Positions 1-7,162 of a stretch of DNA of 18,490 nt are shown one piece after another. The stretch is taken from positions 1 to 18,490 of the forward strand of contig CAIYXH010000090.1 of the NCBI GenBank assembly GCA_903930195.1, written 5' to 3'. A program made the position numbers and the translations under genes. The notes beneath the pieces are model-generated. The model saw only the letters and a list, made by a program, of their open reading frames with translations, made no database searches and was not told the origin of the DNA. Source of the stretch: an uncultured Actinomycetes bacterium (GTDB lineage Bacteria; Actinomycetota; Thermoleophilia; Gaiellales; Gaiellaceae). Position 1 is the first letter of the stretch. Each line of letters begins with the position of its first letter.

Positions 1-2
1 CC

Positions 3-587
3 GACGGCCGCTCGCTCGTGGGAACGGGTGAAGTGGGCGAATTGGTGGTGCGCAAGCCGTGGCCCGGGATGACGCGAGGCTTCTGGCGCGACCGGGAGCG
101 GTACCTCGACGCCTACTGGCGGCGCATCCCGGGCGTCTGGACGCACGGCGACTGGGCGTCAGCGGATGCCGACGGCGCCTGGTTCCTGCACGGGCGCTCC
201 GACGACACGCTCAACATCGCGGGGAAGCGCATCGGCCCCACGGAGCTCGAATCCGCGGCCGTCGGCCATCCCGCGGTGCGCGAGGCGGCCGCGATCGGAG
301 TGCCGCACGAGCTCAAGGGCGAGGTCTCGTGGATCTTCTGCTGCCTGCTCCCCGGGATCGAGGGCTCGCCGGAGCTCGCGGCAGCGGTCTCCGCCACCGT
401 CTCCGACGGGCTCGGGAAGGCCTTCAAACCCGATCGGATCCTGTTCGTCGAGGCGCTGCCGAAGACGCGCTCGTCCAAGATCCTCCGGCGGGCGATCCGC
501 GCCACGGTGGTCGGCGAGGATGCCGGCGACCTCTCCTCGCTCGAGAACCCCGAGGCGCTCGCCGCCATCGGGGAAGCAGTCTCCTAG
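3..587 (+). CDS. Acyl/acetyl-CoA synthetase (AMP-forming), C-terminal part, 5' end outside window
   Basis: The reading frame is open from base 3 (DGRSLVGTGEVGELVV...) and ends at TAG 585-587, so only about 194 C-terminal residues are present. Visible family features are the GEVGELVVRKPWPGM segment, the YWRRIPGVWTHGDWA stretch leading to the hinge motif GRSDDTLNIAGKRIGPTELE, and the C-terminal A10 motif PKTRSSKILRR, whose second lysine is the catalytic and acetylatable lysine in this family. The protein should adenylate a carboxylic acid and transfer it to CoA. The hinge and A10 motifs are intact. It resembles acetyl-CoA synthetases more than long-chain ligases, but the acid-binding pocket lies outside the window, so the substrate cannot be named. 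It is a distinct paralogue of the complete acetyl-CoA synthetase at 12253-14199. Its stop codon shares the CTAG at 584-587 with the convergent glycosylase gene. Confidence 0.9.
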   Translation, partial: DGRSLVGTGEVGELVVRKPWPGMTRGFWRDRERYLDAYWRRIPGVWTHGDWASADADGAWFLHGRSDDTLNIAGKRIGPTELESAAVGHPAVREAAAIGVPHELKGEVSWIFCCLLPGIEGSPELAAAVSATVSDGLGKAFKPDRILFVEALPKTRSSKILRRAIRATVVGEDAGDLSSLENPEALAAIGEAVS

Positions 588-1534
588 AGGAGAGAGCGGA
601 GGATCGCCGCGAGGTTCGGCGGCGAGACGCGCTCGGTCGTCGCCTCGAGCTCGTCGAGCGTCCACCAGCGGTGGGCGGTCATGTGCTCGGCGGCGAGGTC
701 GACCGTCGGCGCGACCTCGAGCGTCTCGACACGGACGAGCCAGAAGGTGTCGAGCTGCTGGACGATCCGCTTCCCCCAAGGGAGCGTGTGCCGGTACTCG
801 TGGACGACCGCGCCCGGCTCGATGCCCGCCGCCCCGAGCTCCTCGAACAGCTCGCGGGCGAGCGCCTCCTCGGGCGTCTCGCCCTCGTCGATCCCGCCGC
901 CGGGCGTGATCCACCAACTGCCGGCCGGGTTCTCCCAGCGGAAGAGGAGCACGCGCTCCCGCGTATCGACGACGAACGCCCTGACCGCGAGCCGCGCGCG
1001 CGGCTCGACCCAGGCCCGCAGGCGGCTGAACCACTCGAGGCGCGTGGCGTAGGGCACGGCCGCATTCGCCGGTGAGGTCGACGGCAGGACGAACAGGGCG
1101 GTGCTGCCGAGGGTACGGGCCTGCGGGCCGAGCTCGGCCCGCTCGCCGAAGAGGCCGCGGTAGGCCTCCTTCCCGACGAACGCGATCGCACCGGGACGCA
1201 ACTCCGCCGCCAGCGTCTCGAGCCGACCACGGTCGAAGTCGCCACGGCGCAGGTCGGAGGAGCCCGGCGTCATCCGGAACGCGGCGTTCGTCACGCCCCA
1301 GCCGAGCGGGAGCAGGTCGAACTGCTCGGCGGGGTCGTAGAGCCGCGGGGTGAAGCCGGCGTCGTGGAGCAGCCGCCAGAAGTCGTTGCGCGGGTTCGCG
1401 AAGTGGGCGTTCGCCGCTGCCGAGACGCGGCCCGGGTTGATCCCGCAGAAGACGCAGCGAAGCTCGGGCCCGAGAACGTCGGGGACTGCAGACTCAGACT
1501 CTGGCGCGACCACGGGGACGGCAGCGTGGCACAC
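584..1534 (-). CDS. Mug-type uracil/mismatch DNA glycosylase fused to a NUDIX hydrolase
   Basis: This is one uninterrupted frame with two domains. From the GTG at 1534, residues about 17-175 are a Mug/TDG-family glycosylase: GINPG (31-35) carries the characteristic Asn instead of Asp, followed by NAHFANPRNDFW and the DNA-intercalation-loop counterpart VLPSTSPANA (about 149-158). Residues about 182-316 are NUDIX, with a complete box GX5EX7REUXEEXGU at about 213-235 (GGIDEGETPEEALARELFEE). The first domain should remove uracil or damaged pyrimidines from mispairs. The second should hydrolyse a nucleoside diphosphate-linked substrate, possibly an oxidised dNTP (inference). The start is uncertain: an ATG at 1606 is in frame but adds a low-complexity Arg-rich stretch, while GTG at 1534 or 1513 gives the roughly 15-residue lead usual before VPDV. 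Stop codons overlap the convergent synthetase gene (CTAG). Confidence 0.88.
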   Translation of the reverse strand: MCHAAVPVVAPESESAVPDVLGPELRCVFCGINPGRVSAAANAHFANPRNDFWRLLHDAGFTPRLYDPAEQFDLLPLGWGVTNAAFRMTPGSSDLRRGDFDRGRLETLAAELRPGAIAFVGKEAYRGLFGERAELGPQARTLGSTALFVLPSTSPANAAVPYATRLEWFSRLRAWVEPRARLAVRAFVVDTRERVLLFRWENPAGSWWITPGGGIDEGETPEEALARELFEELGAAGIEPGAVVHEYRHTLPWGKRIVQQLDTFWLVRVETLEVAPTVDLAAEHMTAHRWWTLDELEATTERVSPPNLAAILRSLL

Positions 1535-1645
1535 GCTGCGTCCACGTCGCCGTGCAGACCCACGAGCTCGGAAGCGGCGCAGCCGGGCGGCCCTTGGGCG
1601 GGGCACCGTAGCGGCGACGCGACGTCCAACTCATGCACTTGGGGC

Positions 1646-1831
1646 TCACGCGGCCCTCCTCTCGGAGACGGACGACTCGAAGTGGCGATCGAAGAGCTGC
1701 CGAAGGCGTCCACCGACCGCCTCGTGCCGGGCCGACGCGGGGAGCACCCTCACGAACGTGACCCGCTCCTCGCGCCGTCCGCCGTAACAGCGGAGGTAGC
1801 ACTCGGTCTCGGACAGGCGCCGGAGCCTCAT
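1646..1831 (-). CDS. Small Cys/Arg-rich protein of unknown function (61 aa)
   Basis: A 61-residue frame starts at ATG 1831 and ends at TGA 1648-1646. It begins MRLRRLSETECYLRCYGG and has a charged C-terminal half. A compact CYxRCYGG segment (two Cys three residues apart) suggests metal or nucleic-acid binding, but this is inference and I do not recognise a family. Support for a real gene: a TANNNT hexamer (TACAGT) sits 8 bases before the ATG, the layout seen at several neighbouring genes, and the gene fills the gap between the divergent OsmC gene and the glycosylase-NUDIX gene, which lies downstream on the same strand. It could be co-transcribed with that gene, giving a possible DNA-repair context. 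Conservation cannot be judged from the sequence alone. Confidence 0.6.
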   Translation of the reverse strand: MRLRRLSETECYLRCYGGRREERVTFVRVLPASARHEAVGGRLRQLFDRHFESSVSERRAA

Positions 1832-1839
1832 GGACCGCC

Positions 1840-1845
1840 ACTGTA
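1840..1845 (-). promoter_or_regulatory. Putative -10 element of a leaderless promoter
   Basis: On the minus strand TACAGT (1845 to 1840) fits the actinobacterial -10 consensus TANNNT and lies 8 bases from the ATG at 1831, so transcription would start at or next to the start codon. No Shine-Dalgarno sequence precedes the ATG and no clear -35 is visible. Confidence 0.5.
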
Positions 1846-1875
1846 GGACCCGGACCGGACGGACCCCGATCGGCG

Positions 1876-1881
1876 TAGCCT
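1876..1881 (+). promoter_or_regulatory. Putative -10 element of a leaderless promoter (osmC-like gene)
   Basis: TAGCCT is followed by exactly 7 bases and the ATG at 1889. This matches TANNNT with the transcription start at the start codon. There is no Shine-Dalgarno sequence. It is divergent from the -10 at 1840-1845, leaving about 57 bases between the two start codons. Confidence 0.55.
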
Positions 1882-1888
1882 TTGCTCT

Positions 1889-2284
1889 ATGAGTCAGCCA
1901 CGCGCGAAGACGTTCACCTACGCCGTCGACTTCGAGGAGGACGGGCGGTTCACGGCGCACGAGGGCGGAAGCCTCGTCCTCCCCGACGGCTGGAACGCCG
2001 ACCACATGCTGCTCGGCGCGGTGCTCCGCTGCTCGATCGAGAGCCTCGCGTTCCACGTCCGCCGCGCCGGCAGCACGCTCCACGCGCACGGCTCGGCGAG
2101 CGGCTCGATCACGAAGCGCGAGAGCGACGGCCGCTACGCCTTCGTCGCGATCGAGCTGACGATCGTCACCCGCTTCGACCCGCCACTGGATGCGACAGAA
2201 GAGTTGTTCGAGAAAGCGCAGCGGGATTGCTTCGTGGGCGCCTCGCTGACGGTGAAACCGAGCTACACCTGGCGCCTCGCCTGA
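1889..2284 (+). CDS. OsmC/Ohr-family peroxiredoxin-like protein
   Basis: This 131-residue protein has the OsmC fold signature: Cys48 in the segment GAVLRCSIESLAF on the central helix and Cys114 in the DCFVGASL segment, the two redox cysteines of the family. OsmC/Ohr enzymes reduce organic hydroperoxides through these cysteines in the cytoplasm, using lipoyl or thiol reductants. Length is normal for the family. It is more similar in style to OsmC/YhfA-like members than to Ohr, but the exact subgroup cannot be fixed by eye. It appears to be transcribed from its own leaderless promoter (TAGCCT 7 bases before ATG). The next gene starts 21 bases after its stop and seems to have its own promoter, so co-transcription is possible but not required. 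Confidence 0.88.
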   Translation: MSQPRAKTFTYAVDFEEDGRFTAHEGGSLVLPDGWNADHMLLGAVLRCSIESLAFHVRRAGSTLHAHGSASGSITKRESDGRYAFVAIELTIVTRFDPPLDATEELFEKAQRDCFVGASLTVKPSYTWRLA

Positions 2285-2292
2285 CGCGCGGC

Positions 2293-2298
2293 TAGCGT
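2293..2298 (+). promoter_or_regulatory. Putative -10 element of a leaderless promoter (aminotransferase V gene)
   Basis: TAGCGT lies in the 21-base gap after the OsmC stop codon, with exactly 7 bases to the ATG at 2306. This is the same spacing as at the upstream gene. There is no Shine-Dalgarno sequence in the gap. Confidence 0.5.
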
Positions 2299-2305
2299 TG
2301 CCTCC

Positions 2306-3487
2306 ATGACGAACCTGCACGGAGAAGACGGAGAAGTCGTCGACGTCACGATCGAGGCGGTCCTCGACCGCTTCCACTCGCTCAACGTCCCGATCGCGTA
2401 CTTCGACGGGCCCGCCGGGACGCAGGTTCCGGACTCGGTGCTCGAGGCGGTGTCGGGCTACCTGCTCGCGGCGAACGCCAACGCAGGCGGCAAGTTCCTC
2501 ACCTCGATGGTCACCGACGACGTCATCGCGGCCGCGCGCGGAGCCGCCTCCGACCTGCTCGGCGTCTTCAGCGACGAGGTCATCTTCGGCGCGAACATGA
2601 CGAGCCTCAACTTCGCGCTCTCGCGCGCAGCCTCACGCGACTGGCAGGCCGGCGACGAGGTCGTCGCGACGAAGCTCGACCACGACGCGAACATCGCCCC
2701 GTGGCTCGAGATCGCCCACGACAAGGGCGTCGTCGTCAAGCTCGCGAATCTCGATGCCGAGTGCCGCATCGACCTCGGCCATCTGCGCTCGCTCGTGACG
2801 GAGAAGACGAAGGTCGTCGCATTCCCCTGGGCCTCGAACGCGATCGGGACGATCACGCCGGTGAAGGAGATCGTCGAGATCGCCCGCTCGGTCGGCGCGA
2901 TCGCCTGGTGCGACGCGGTGCACTACGCGCCGCACGGGGACATCGAGATCCCGGAGTCGGGCGTCGACGTGCTGCTCTGCTCGCCCTACAAGTTCTACGG
3001 CCCGCACCTCGGCCTGGCCTGGGCGCGCCGCGACCTGCTCCTCGACTGGCGGCCGTACAAGGTGCGGCCGCAGAGCGAGTGGCCGGGCCAGCGGTTCGAG
3101 ACGGGCACGCTGCCCCACGAGCTTCTCTGCGGGTTCGTCGCCTGCGTCGAGTACCTGCACGGGGTCGGCTGGACGTTCATCAACCAGCACGAGCGCGAGC
3201 TCGGGCAGCGCTTCCTCGACGGGCTGCCGAAGGATTGGACGCTGCATGGGCCGCCGACGATGGAGGGCCGCGTCTCGACGTTCTGCGTCTCCCCGCCCGA
3301 CGGCGAGACGCCCGCCGAGGCCGCCGCGCGCCTCGGCGCCGCGGGCTTCGCCGTCTGGGACGGCAACAACTACGCAGTCGAGGTCTTCGAGCATCTCGGC
3401 CTGCCGGAGGGTGCCATCCGCATCGGCATCGTCCACACAAACACCGCCGAGCAGGTCGACCGCCTCCTCGCCGCCCTGCCCCGCTAA
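2306..3487 (+). CDS. Cysteine desulfurase-like class V aminotransferase (PLP enzyme)
   Basis: The protein has 393 residues and the layout of class V aminotransferases. YFDGPAGTQVP near residue 32 is the N-terminal substrate loop. GANMTS (about 95-100) binds the PLP phosphate, DHDAN has the ring-stacking His126, and DAVHYAPH has Asp203 and His206. SPYKFYGPH contains Lys229, which should form the Schiff base with PLP. It belongs with the cysteine-desulfurase-like proteins of the VC1184 type, whose substrate is not settled. No obvious long active-site cysteine loop like that of IscS is visible, so true sulfur transfer is unproven. No Fe-S assembly genes are nearby. It is probably monocistronic from a leaderless promoter and converges on the SIS-domain gene across a repeat-bearing spacer. 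Confidence 0.88.
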   Translation: MTNLHGEDGEVVDVTIEAVLDRFHSLNVPIAYFDGPAGTQVPDSVLEAVSGYLLAANANAGGKFLTSMVTDDVIAAARGAASDLLGVFSDEVIFGANMTSLNFALSRAASRDWQAGDEVVATKLDHDANIAPWLEIAHDKGVVVKLANLDAECRIDLGHLRSLVTEKTKVVAFPWASNAIGTITPVKEIVEIARSVGAIAWCDAVHYAPHGDIEIPESGVDVLLCSPYKFYGPHLGLAWARRDLLLDWRPYKVRPQSEWPGQRFETGTLPHELLCGFVACVEYLHGVGWTFINQHERELGQRFLDGLPKDWTLHGPPTMEGRVSTFCVSPPDGETPAEAAARLGAAGFAVWDGNNYAVEVFEHLGLPEGAIRIGIVHTNTAEQVDRLLAALPR

Positions 3488-3495
3488 CAGTTTCC

Positions 3496-3524
3496 TTACC
3501 AATGACTGGCACTGCGCCTGTCCG
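3496..3524 (+). repeat. Dispersed intergenic repeat, copy A1
   Basis: TTACCAATGACTGGCAC (3496-3512) recurs exactly at 11305-11321. The core TGACTGGCA (3503-3511) is followed after 7 bases by TGTCCG, the same arrangement as in copy B1 at 3587-3611. An inverted GCCAGTC at 3542-3548 can pair with GACTGGC at 3504-3510, giving a 7 bp stem around a 31-base loop. It lies in the spacer between two convergent genes. Remaining bases in 3488-3627 show no gene. Confidence 0.7.
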
Positions 3525-3586
3525 TTTCGACCGCGCCGAAAGCCAGTCGTAGAGCCATTTCGCGGAGACGCCGCCTTGGGTCGCGC

Positions 3587-3611
3587 CGATGACTGGCATC
3601 GGACGTGTCCG
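3587..3611 (+). repeat. Dispersed intergenic repeat, copy B1
   Basis: CGATGACTGGCATCGG (3587-3602) recurs exactly at 11210-11225. The repeat ends in CGGACGTGTCCG, a near-palindrome (5 bp arms around GT), the degenerate counterpart of the perfect palindrome in copy B2. It stands just past the 3' end of the SIS-domain gene and could act as a terminator or a repetitive extragenic palindromic element (inference). Confidence 0.7.
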
Positions 3612-3627
3612 TCAGGGACGGGGCCGG

Positions 3628-4488
3628 CTAGGCGTACTTCGTGCGGGCGGCGGCCCAGCGGGGGTCTTCGCGGTGGATGCGGTCGGGGTCGATGCCGCGG
3701 GCGTCGGCGATGGCGAGCGTGAGGAGCTGGAAGCGGACGATGTCGACGACCGGGTGGATCGTCGGGACGAGCGTGACCTCGACGCCGAGCTCGCGCAGGG
3801 CGGCGACGGCGCCGGCGGCGCGTTCGGCGGCACGGCCCTCGCCCTCGAGGACGTAGGCGCGCACCGACTCGTCGACGGCGGCGAGGAAGCCGTGGAGGAG
3901 CTGCTCGGTCTGATGCGCCTCGGCGGCGACCCAGGCGCCCTCGTGCAGCTTCAGCGCCGCCTCCTGCACCGTCGGCCAGTCGCGGCCGGCGCCGGCGAGC
4001 AATAGGCGAGGCTGCGGAGGGACCGGATCGGCGCCGCGGGCGACGGCCGTCTCGACCGCATCGGCGAGCCAGGAGACGTCGTCGCCGCGCAGGGCAGCGA
4101 GCGCCGCGACGGCGCAGACGTAGCTCGCCGTGTGGCACCACGACCGCTCGACCTCGGGCGTGCAGACGACGACCTCGTCGGCGAGCTCTGCCAGCGGCGA
4201 CGACGGCTTCCCCGTGACGAGCCAGACCGGGCCGGCGAAGGCACGCGCGGCCTCGAGCGTCAGCGCGGTCTCGCCCTCGTGGGAGATGCAGACCATCAGG
4301 TCGGCCGCCGGCGACGAGACGACGGCCTCGAGCGCCTGCAGCGCCCAGCCGCCGGTCTGTGCGGCGTGGAACGAGGTGCCGCAACCGACGAAGACCACGC
4401 GCGCAGCCTCCGGCAGCCGCGGCCCGACGGAGAGCTCCCGCAGCCAGTCGGCCTGCAGCTCGACGGCGCGTCGCGTCTCACCAGGCAT
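3628..4488 (-). CDS. Double SIS-domain sugar-phosphate isomerase/deaminase-like protein
   Basis: From ATG 4488 the product has 286 residues. It carries two SIS folds like the isomerase half of GlmS but no glutaminase domain. VVFVGCGTSFHAA is the first phosphosugar loop, ISHEGETALTLEAA is the SIS signature with the Ser/Glu/Thr phosphate-binding cluster, and EAALKLHEGAWVAAEAHQTEQLLHGFLA matches the GlmS catalytic segment (its E-L-K-H-G-P-L counterpart is altered to Q-L-L-H-G-F-L). It should act in the cytoplasm on an amino- or keto-sugar phosphate, or on a fructosamine-type compound; which one is unknown. An alternative ATG at 4512 would add 8 residues and place the start 2 bases from the divergent M16 start. 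I prefer 4488 because a TATAGA element lies 7 bases before it. Confidence 0.85.
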   Translation of the reverse strand: MPGETRRAVELQADWLRELSVGPRLPEAARVVFVGCGTSFHAAQTGGWALQALEAVVSSPAADLMVCISHEGETALTLEAARAFAGPVWLVTGKPSSPLAELADEVVVCTPEVERSWCHTASYVCAVAALAALRGDDVSWLADAVETAVARGADPVPPQPRLLLAGAGRDWPTVQEAALKLHEGAWVAAEAHQTEQLLHGFLAAVDESVRAYVLEGEGRAAERAAGAVAALRELGVEVTLVPTIHPVVDIVRFQLLTLAIADARGIDPDRIHREDPRWAAARTKYA

Positions 4489-4495
4489 GGCCCTC

Positions 4496-4501
4496 TCTAT
4501 A
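4496..4501 (-). promoter_or_regulatory. Putative -10 element for the SIS-domain gene
   Basis: On the minus strand TATAGA (4501 to 4496) resembles a -10 box (TATAAT, two mismatches) and is 7 bases from ATG 4488. It overlaps the opposing TACCAT of the M16 gene, so both directions may be served by one AT-rich patch. If the alternative start at 4512 is used, this site would lie within the coding region instead. Confidence 0.4.
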
Positions 4502-4505
4502 CCAT
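4500..4505 (+). promoter_or_regulatory. Putative -10 element for the M16 peptidase gene
   Basis: TACCAT fits TANNNT and is 8 bases from the GTG at 4514. That GTG start also gives the N-terminus (SVFERQQLSNGLRVL) expected for the family. Confidence 0.4.
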
Positions 4506-4513
4506 CGGTCATC

Positions 4514-5785
4514 GTGTCCGTCTTCGAACGTCAACAGCTCTCGAACGGTCTGCGTGTCCTCACCGCACCGCTCGGCCATGCCCAGTCCGTCGCCTGCTTC
4601 GTGATGCTTGCCGCCGGCTCGCGCTACGAGCGCGCCGAGAACCGCGGCATCGCCCACTTCGCCGAGCACATGTTCTTCAAGGGCACCGAGCGGCACCCCA
4701 GCTCGCGCGACCTGACGACACTCGTCGACGGGATCGGCGGCGAGTTCAACGCCTTCACCTCGAAGGAGTACACGGGCTACTACGTCCGCTGTGCCGGCGC
4801 CGACCGCGACGTCGCCTTCGACGTGCTGCTCGACATGATCCGCCACTCGAAGTTCGACCCCGAGGAGATCGACCGCGAGAAGGGCGTGATCCTCGAGGAG
4901 ATGAACATGTACGCGGACACGCCGCGCGACCAGATCGGCACGGTCTACGAGACGCTGATGTTCGGCGACAACCCGCTCGGCTGGGAGACGCTCGGCACGA
5001 AGGAGACGATCCGCGCCGCGACCCGCGACACGTTCACCGACTACATCGACGAGTGGTACACGCCCGACCGCATGGTCATCGGCGTCGCCGGCCAGGTCGG
5101 TGACGGCCTCGTCCCGATGCTCGAAGGCGTCCTCGGCGACATGCCGACGACCACGCCGAAGTCTCCCGCGCCCGCGCAGCTCGACACGTCGCCGGGCCCG
5201 CGCGTCTCGGTCTTCCACAAGGACGCCGACCAGGCCCATCTGATCCTCGGCGTCCCCTCGATCCCGATCGACCACCCCGACCGCTACGCGATGTCGCTCC
5301 TCACGGGCGTCCTCGGTGCCGGGATGTCGTCGCGCCTCTTCCTCGAGGTGCGCGAGCGCCGCGGCCTCGCCTACTACGTCTCGGGGATGAACCACTCCTA
5401 CACGGATGCGGGCTCGCTCCTCGCCCAGGCCGGCGTCGACATCAAGCGGATCGACGAGGCGGTCAAGGTGATCGTCGAGCAGTTCGGGCGCATGGCGACC
5501 GAGCGCGTGCCGGACGACGAGTTCGAGAAGGCCCGCGCGATGATCAAGGGCCGCTTCGTCCTCCGTACCGAGAACCCGCAGGGCCTGCTGATGTACGGCC
5601 TCAACCGCGAGGTGCTCGAGGGCGAGGCACTCGAGCCGGCCGAGCTCCTGAAGCAGATCGACGCGGTCACCGCCGAGCAGGTGCAGGATCTGGCGCAGCG
5701 CCTGATCGCGACCGACAAGCTCCACCTCGCCGTCATCGGTCCGTTCAAGGACGAAGACGCGCGCTTCTCGGCGCTGCTCGCCTAG
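4514..5785 (+). CDS. M16-family zinc metallopeptidase (processing-peptidase-like)
   Basis: The product has 423 residues, normal for bacterial one-module M16B peptidases. The inverted zinc motif HxxEH is intact (HFAEH, His48, Glu51, His52), with the third ligand expected in the EEIDREKGVILEEM helix about 76 residues later. The second half contains the family segment RLFLEVRERRGLAYYV, which closes the active-site clamshell and includes the Arg-Tyr pair for substrate binding. Such enzymes digest or process peptides in the cytoplasm or at the membrane. No signal peptide is visible. GTG 4514 is chosen because the sequence after it aligns with the usual start (xERxxLxNGLRVL); the long upstream extension in frame runs antisense to the SIS gene. 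Its stop codon directly abuts that of the convergent ceramidase-like gene, leaving no spacer. Confidence 0.9.
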   Translation: MSVFERQQLSNGLRVLTAPLGHAQSVACFVMLAAGSRYERAENRGIAHFAEHMFFKGTERHPSSRDLTTLVDGIGGEFNAFTSKEYTGYYVRCAGADRDVAFDVLLDMIRHSKFDPEEIDREKGVILEEMNMYADTPRDQIGTVYETLMFGDNPLGWETLGTKETIRAATRDTFTDYIDEWYTPDRMVIGVAGQVGDGLVPMLEGVLGDMPTTTPKSPAPAQLDTSPGPRVSVFHKDADQAHLILGVPSIPIDHPDRYAMSLLTGVLGAGMSSRLFLEVRERRGLAYYVSGMNHSYTDAGSLLAQAGVDIKRIDEAVKVIVEQFGRMATERVPDDEFEKARAMIKGRFVLRTENPQGLLMYGLNREVLEGEALEPAELLKQIDAVTAEQVQDLAQRLIATDKLHLAVIGPFKDEDARFSALLA

Positions 5786-7162
5786 TCAGACCCGGGCGGC
5801 GAGCCGCTCGAGCAGGGCGACGCTCTCGTCGACGAGGCGGTTGACCTCGCCGCGATTCACGTTCGAGTTCGTGATGCCGTAGGCCCAGCGGTAGGTGTCC
5901 TGGTCGACGATCTCCCGCAGGGGCACGGTGTCGACGAGATCGAGGTCGGAGTCCTCGGGGAGGTAGCCCGCGTAGTCGTTCGCGTACGCCGCGGCGACCG
6001 TCGTCGCGAAGGGGCTGCGCTCCTTGATCCGCAGACCCGCGGCGTTGAAGAGCTCGAAGGGGTTCGTCACGATCGCAACGTCCCCCGCCGCGATGCCGAC
6101 CACTTGCGCGCGCGCCGGGACGTCGGCCCGCTCGAGCATGTCGAGATACATCCGCAGCGCGCCGTTGACGTAGGTGCGGGGGAAGTCCTGCGCCGAGGTC
6201 ATCGTGTGCACGCCGGGCGCCCAGACCTCGGGCCACGGCTCCTCCTCGACCTCGCCGTTCTCGGCAAGGAGAGCGCGGATCTCGTCGGCGGCGTAGGAGT
6301 GGCGGCGGCGATCGAGCTCGAGCCAGACGGTCTCCGCCGCAACGCGGCCGCCCGGCACCGGCTCGATCGCCGCGTACGACGCCACTGCCTGTTCGCCGAT
6401 CCCCCGCCCGAGACGGTCGCGCAGCTCGTAGCCGTGCGGCTCTGCCTCGCGGTCGCCGAACCACCAGTCGAACGGAGCGATGTCGCCGGCGCAGCCCTGG
6501 ATGAAGATGCACTCGACACCGGGGATCGCCGTCTCGACACTGTCGCGGAGCGGGCCGATGTACTCGGCATCCCAGAGGATCGTCGTCCCGCCGACGGAGA
6601 TCGGGTGGACGGCCATGCTGACGAGCGCGGCCAACGGGCCACCGGCGGCGCGGTCGATGCGGATGACGGTGAGCGAGTCGTCGACGCTGCGCGTGCGGTC
6701 GACACGGTTGCCGGAGAGGCCCGGCGCGGAGGTGACCTTCGCGCCCACCGCGGCCGGCTCGAGCTTGCGCCAGGCGGCGTACGCGGCACCCGCGAGCGCG
6801 TCGCCGACGAACTCCGCGTACCGCTCGAACGCGGCGACGTCGGGCAGCCCGCCGATCGTCGCGCCGCGGACGAGGCTCGGCGCGCTGTGGTTGTGGCTCG
6901 CATGCACCGAGATCGCGTTCTCGGGGATCCCGGTGAGGGCGTGGACGCGTTCGCGCACGGTCGCAGCCAGGTCGGCGCCGACGAAGACGAGGTCGCAGAC
7001 GACGATCGCGGCCTCGTGCTCGCCGTCGGAGAGGACGAGCGCCTGCCCGATGAGCGGCTCCTTGACTCCCTGCGCGAGCGCGTCGCGGGCGGCCCAGCAG
7101 CCGAGCGGCAGGCCGAGCGGCGGCGTGATGTCGGCGTGTGCGACACCGGCACGAAAGGTCAT
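5786..7162 (-). CDS. Neutral/alkaline ceramidase-like amidohydrolase
   Basis: The 458-residue product carries the hallmarks of the neutral/alkaline non-lysosomal ceramidase N-terminal domain: [11 protein letters not shown] at the start, HASHNHSAP (residues 87-95, equivalent to the zinc-binding SHTHSGP of neutral ceramidases), a later Zn-ligand VHPISVGG, and QGCAGDIAP, equivalent to the catalytic QGNVGDVSP. It should hydrolyse an amide bond with a bound zinc, but bacterial relatives of this size without the C-terminal Ig-like domain are not proven ceramidases. No signal peptide is visible, so a cytoplasmic substrate is likely. The start ATG 7162 is supported by AAGGAGG seven bases upstream (7176-7170) and an ATGA overlap with the tail of the preceding gene, indicating translational coupling. 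The stop (TGA) abuts the TAG of the M16 gene. Confidence 0.85.
   Translation of the reverse strand: MTFRAGVAHADITPPLGLPLGCWAARDALAQGVKEPLIGQALVLSDGEHEAAIVVCDLVFVGADLAATVRERVHALTGIPENAISVHASHNHSAPSLVRGATIGGLPDVAAFERYAEFVGDALAGAAYAAWRKLEPAAVGAKVTSAPGLSGNRVDRTRSVDDSLTVIRIDRAAGGPLAALVSMAVHPISVGGTTILWDAEYIGPLRDSVETAIPGVECIFIQGCAGDIAPFDWWFGDREAEPHGYELRDRLGRGIGEQAVASYAAIEPVPGGRVAAETVWLELDRRRHSYAADEIRALLAENGEVEEEPWPEVWAPGVHTMTSAQDFPRTYVNGALRMYLDMLERADVPARAQVVGIAAGDVAIVTNPFELFNAAGLRIKERSPFATTVAAAYANDYAGYLPEDSDLDLVDTVPLREIVDQDTYRWAYGITNSNVNRGEVNRLVDESVALLERLAARV

Noticed and set aside
1535..1606. N-terminal extension of the Mug-NUDIX gene back to ATG 1606
   Set aside because: The added residues are an Arg-rich low-complexity stretch not typical for the family. 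GTG 1534 gives a normal N-terminus, though the longer form cannot be excluded.
1494..1649. A 51-codon minus-strand frame starting at GTG 1649, overlapping the stop of the 61-aa gene (GTGA)
   Set aside because: The overlap looks operon-like, but the product is Arg/Pro/Trp-rich with no recognisable motif, has more A/T at third positions than real genes here, and overlaps the glycosylase gene in another frame.
4130..4513. N-terminal extension of the M16 peptidase frame
   Set aside because: It lies antisense to the SIS-domain gene, has no family similarity, and the family N-terminus begins right after GTG 4514.
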